From Bacteroidota bacterium (GTDB taxonomy: Bacteria > Bacteroidota > Bacteroidia > Chitinophagales > Chitinophagaceae): a stretch of DNA of 8,505 nucleotides. Within the stretch, counting starts at the first letter, position 1; each line of letters opens with the position of its first letter. The notes under the pieces are model-generated. The model was given only the letters and a program-made list of their open reading frames with translations. It made no database searches and had not been told where the DNA came from. The stretch covers positions 1-8,505 of the forward strand of contig JAEWIW010000035.1 in the NCBI GenBank assembly GCA_023386855.1. The letters are read 5' to 3'. This document shows, one piece after another, positions 6,890-8,505 of this stretch. Both the position numbers and the translations under genes were made by a program.

Positions 6890-8505
6890 ATGTTTCATAC
6901 ATCCTTGAAGTTCGCCCGGCCAATAGCAATGTTCATGGTATTGCTGGTGTTTGAAAATGCTGCAGGGCAGGATAATGCCCAGCCGGTAAATTCAAATGGA
7001 ACGGATACTGTAATCAAAGCTCCTGTAGAAATTCCTGTTCTCTATGGTACCAACAGGATGGAAAAGATCATCGGGTCCTTTTCCATGGTAACTAATAAAC
7101 AGATCAGTACAACTCCTGCAGCATCCTATCTCTATGCATTACCTGGAAGGCTTGCAGGATTGAACGTTAACCAAACCAGTGGCTTCTATTCTGCACTGAC
7201 CAGTCCCCTTACCGATGTGGATATATTCGTTGGTAATATTCCCAAGAACAATAGCGGCGCAGGGCCCACTGATAATACTGAATTCAACGTACAGCTTCGT
7301 GGTCATGGCGCAAGCTTTGGGCAGAATCCTGTAACCCTTATCGATGGGGTACAGCGCGACTTTTTCTCCCTTGATCCCGAGAATATTGAATCGATCTCCA
7401 TATTGAAAGATGCGCTTTCCACTATACTGCTCGGGCAGAACAGTTCAAGAGGCGCATTGCTGGTGACAACCAAAGCACCTGTGCCTGGCGCGCCAAAGCT
7501 TTCCTTTACTGCCGAACGTGCAACACAATCTTCAATAGGTTTGCCCACAGCTCTTCCAGCTTACCAGTATGCTTACCTTTTAAATGAAGCATTGCTGAAT
7601 GATGGAAGGAATGCGGCCTATACCGTAAATGATTTTGAAGCGTATAAAAATGGAACCGATCCCATCGGCCATCCCGATGTGAACTGGTATAACACCATCC
7701 TTCGTGATAATCCCATCCTGTCACGTTATAACCTTTCTGTGACAGGTGGTGGAACTATGGCACGGTACATTGTATCATTAAGTTACCTCGACCAGGATGG
7801 CTTTTATAAAACCGATTCAAAGAATTCTTACAATACCAACCTTGAATTGAAAAGGTACCTGATCAATTCAAAAGTGGATGTTGATGTAAATAAAAACCTC
7901 AATATCGCTTTGCAGCTATTTGGCCGGCTGCAGCAGGGAAACCAGCCCGGTGCAGGTTCTTCCAATATTCTTAACAATCTTCTCTCCACACCTTCCAATG
8001 CATACCCGGTATTCAACCCCGATGGAACTTATGGTGGTAATTCAAATTACCGCAATAACCTGATGTCCATGGTGCAGAATTCAGGGTACCTCAACGATAA
8101 TTCGCGTGATGTGATGGCTAACCTGGATCTTAAATACAAATTTGACAACTATGTTCCTGGCCTTTGGTTCAAGGCAAAAGGAAATGTATCGGTTCAATCC
8201 GCATCGCTGATCAACAGGAGCAAGCAGTCGCCCGTTTTTGCGATGGCCGTTTCCTCCGCAGGTGATACCACTTATAACCGCTATGGTTCCATCATGAACC
8301 AGGTCAACAACTTCACATCAACATCATGGGCACGTTATATTTTCTGGCAGGGATCATTAGGATATGATAAAAAAATTGGCCTCAATAATTTCAATGCATT
8401 GTTGCTTGCCGACCAACGTTCTGCTTTGTTGAACTATGATATTCCTTCAAGGTTGAGCAATTATGCCGCCAAACTTTCCTATGATTATGATGGCAGGTAC
8501 CTCGC
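6890..8505 (+). CDS. SusC/RagA family TonB-dependent outer-membrane transporter, N-terminal 538 residues, cut by window end
   Basis: SusC proteins are TonB-driven outer-membrane beta-barrels that import nutrients captured by SusD. The frame is open from the ATG at 6890 to the window end without a stop. The N-terminus (MFHTSLKFARPIAMFMVLLVFENAAG) is a signal peptide. The region VEIPVLYGTNRMEKIIGSFS (47-65) takes the place of the usual VVVGYGTQ segment before the plug. The plug runs to about 195, with LPGRLAGLNVNQTSG, VQLRGHG, VTLIDGVQRD, LDPENIESISILKDAL and ILLGQNSSRGALLVTTK, all close to the SusC plug signature. Barrel strands follow (for example YNLSVTGGG, YIVSLSYLDQDGFY). The carboxypeptidase-regulatory-like domain that normally precedes the plug is absent: only about 20 residues separate the signal peptide and the TonB-box region. 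An A/T-rich stretch precedes the start. A full protein would be expected to run several hundred residues further. Confidence 0.93.
   Translation, partial: MFHTSLKFARPIAMFMVLLVFENAAGQDNAQPVNSNGTDTVIKAPVEIPVLYGTNRMEKIIGSFSMVTNKQISTTPAASYLYALPGRLAGLNVNQTSGFYSALTSPLTDVDIFVGNIPKNNSGAGPTDNTEFNVQLRGHGASFGQNPVTLIDGVQRDFFSLDPENIESISILKDALSTILLGQNSSRGALLVTTKAPVPGAPKLSFTAERATQSSIGLPTALPAYQYAYLLNEALLNDGRNAAYTVNDFEAYKNGTDPIGHPDVNWYNTILRDNPILSRYNLSVTGGGTMARYIVSLSYLDQDGFYKTDSKNSYNTNLELKRYLINSKVDVDVNKNLNIALQLFGRLQQGNQPGAGSSNILNNLLSTPSNAYPVFNPDGTYGGNSNYRNNLMSMVQNSGYLNDNSRDVMANLDLKYKFDNYVPGLWFKAKGNVSVQSASLINRSKQSPVFAMAVSSAGDTTYNRYGSIMNQVNNFTSTSWARYIFWQGSLGYDKKIGLNNFNALLLADQRSALLNYDIPSRLSNYAAKLSYDYDGRYL

Overview
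The window looks like a carbohydrate- or nutrient-uptake locus from a Bacteroidota genome, most likely Chitinophagales/Chitinophagaceae. The signs are SusC/SusD outer-membrane proteins, a two-component sensor with Reg_prop propellers, lipoproteins with Bacteroidota-style signal peptides, A/T-rich leaders without clear Shine-Dalgarno sites, and moderate GC. No RNA genes, insertion sequences, CRISPR arrays or phage genes were seen.

Left half, minus strand (3448 down to 1): a two-component regulatory pair. A large sensor histidine kinase has a signal peptide, 14 propeller repeats (two seven-bladed propellers), a Y_Y_Y domain, one transmembrane helix, HisKA and HATPase_c. Its reading frame is broken once near 1880-1895, so it appears as a 538-residue N-terminal piece and a downstream C-terminal piece. 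Restoring one base near the G4 run at 1881-1884 gives a continuous product of about 1042 residues. It is followed after a few bases by a separate response regulator, of which only the receiver domain lies in the window. In most polysaccharide-utilisation loci these parts form one hybrid protein; here they are separate genes.

The 192-base divergent intergenic region (3449-3640) holds the likely promoters. It has a near-perfect inverted repeat centred near 3590 and A-tract direct repeats.

Right half, plus strand (3641 to window end): a tightly spaced operon with gaps of 31, 27 and 29 bases. It encodes a full-length SusD/RagB lipoprotein, a small lipoprotein resembling DUF5004, a larger lipoprotein resembling DUF4961, and the first 538 residues of a SusC/RagA-type TonB-dependent transporter. 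The order (SusD first, SusC last) is the reverse of the usual SusC-SusD order, and this SusC lacks the usual N-terminal carboxypeptidase-regulatory-like domain.

Working model (inference): the sensor would detect a ligand in the periplasm and signal to the response regulator, which would control the divergent operon. The lipoproteins would capture the substrate at the cell surface and SusC would import it using TonB energy. No degradative enzyme is visible, so the substrate cannot be named. If the frameshift is real, the sensor is inactive or needs frameshifting, and regulation of the operon may be lost.
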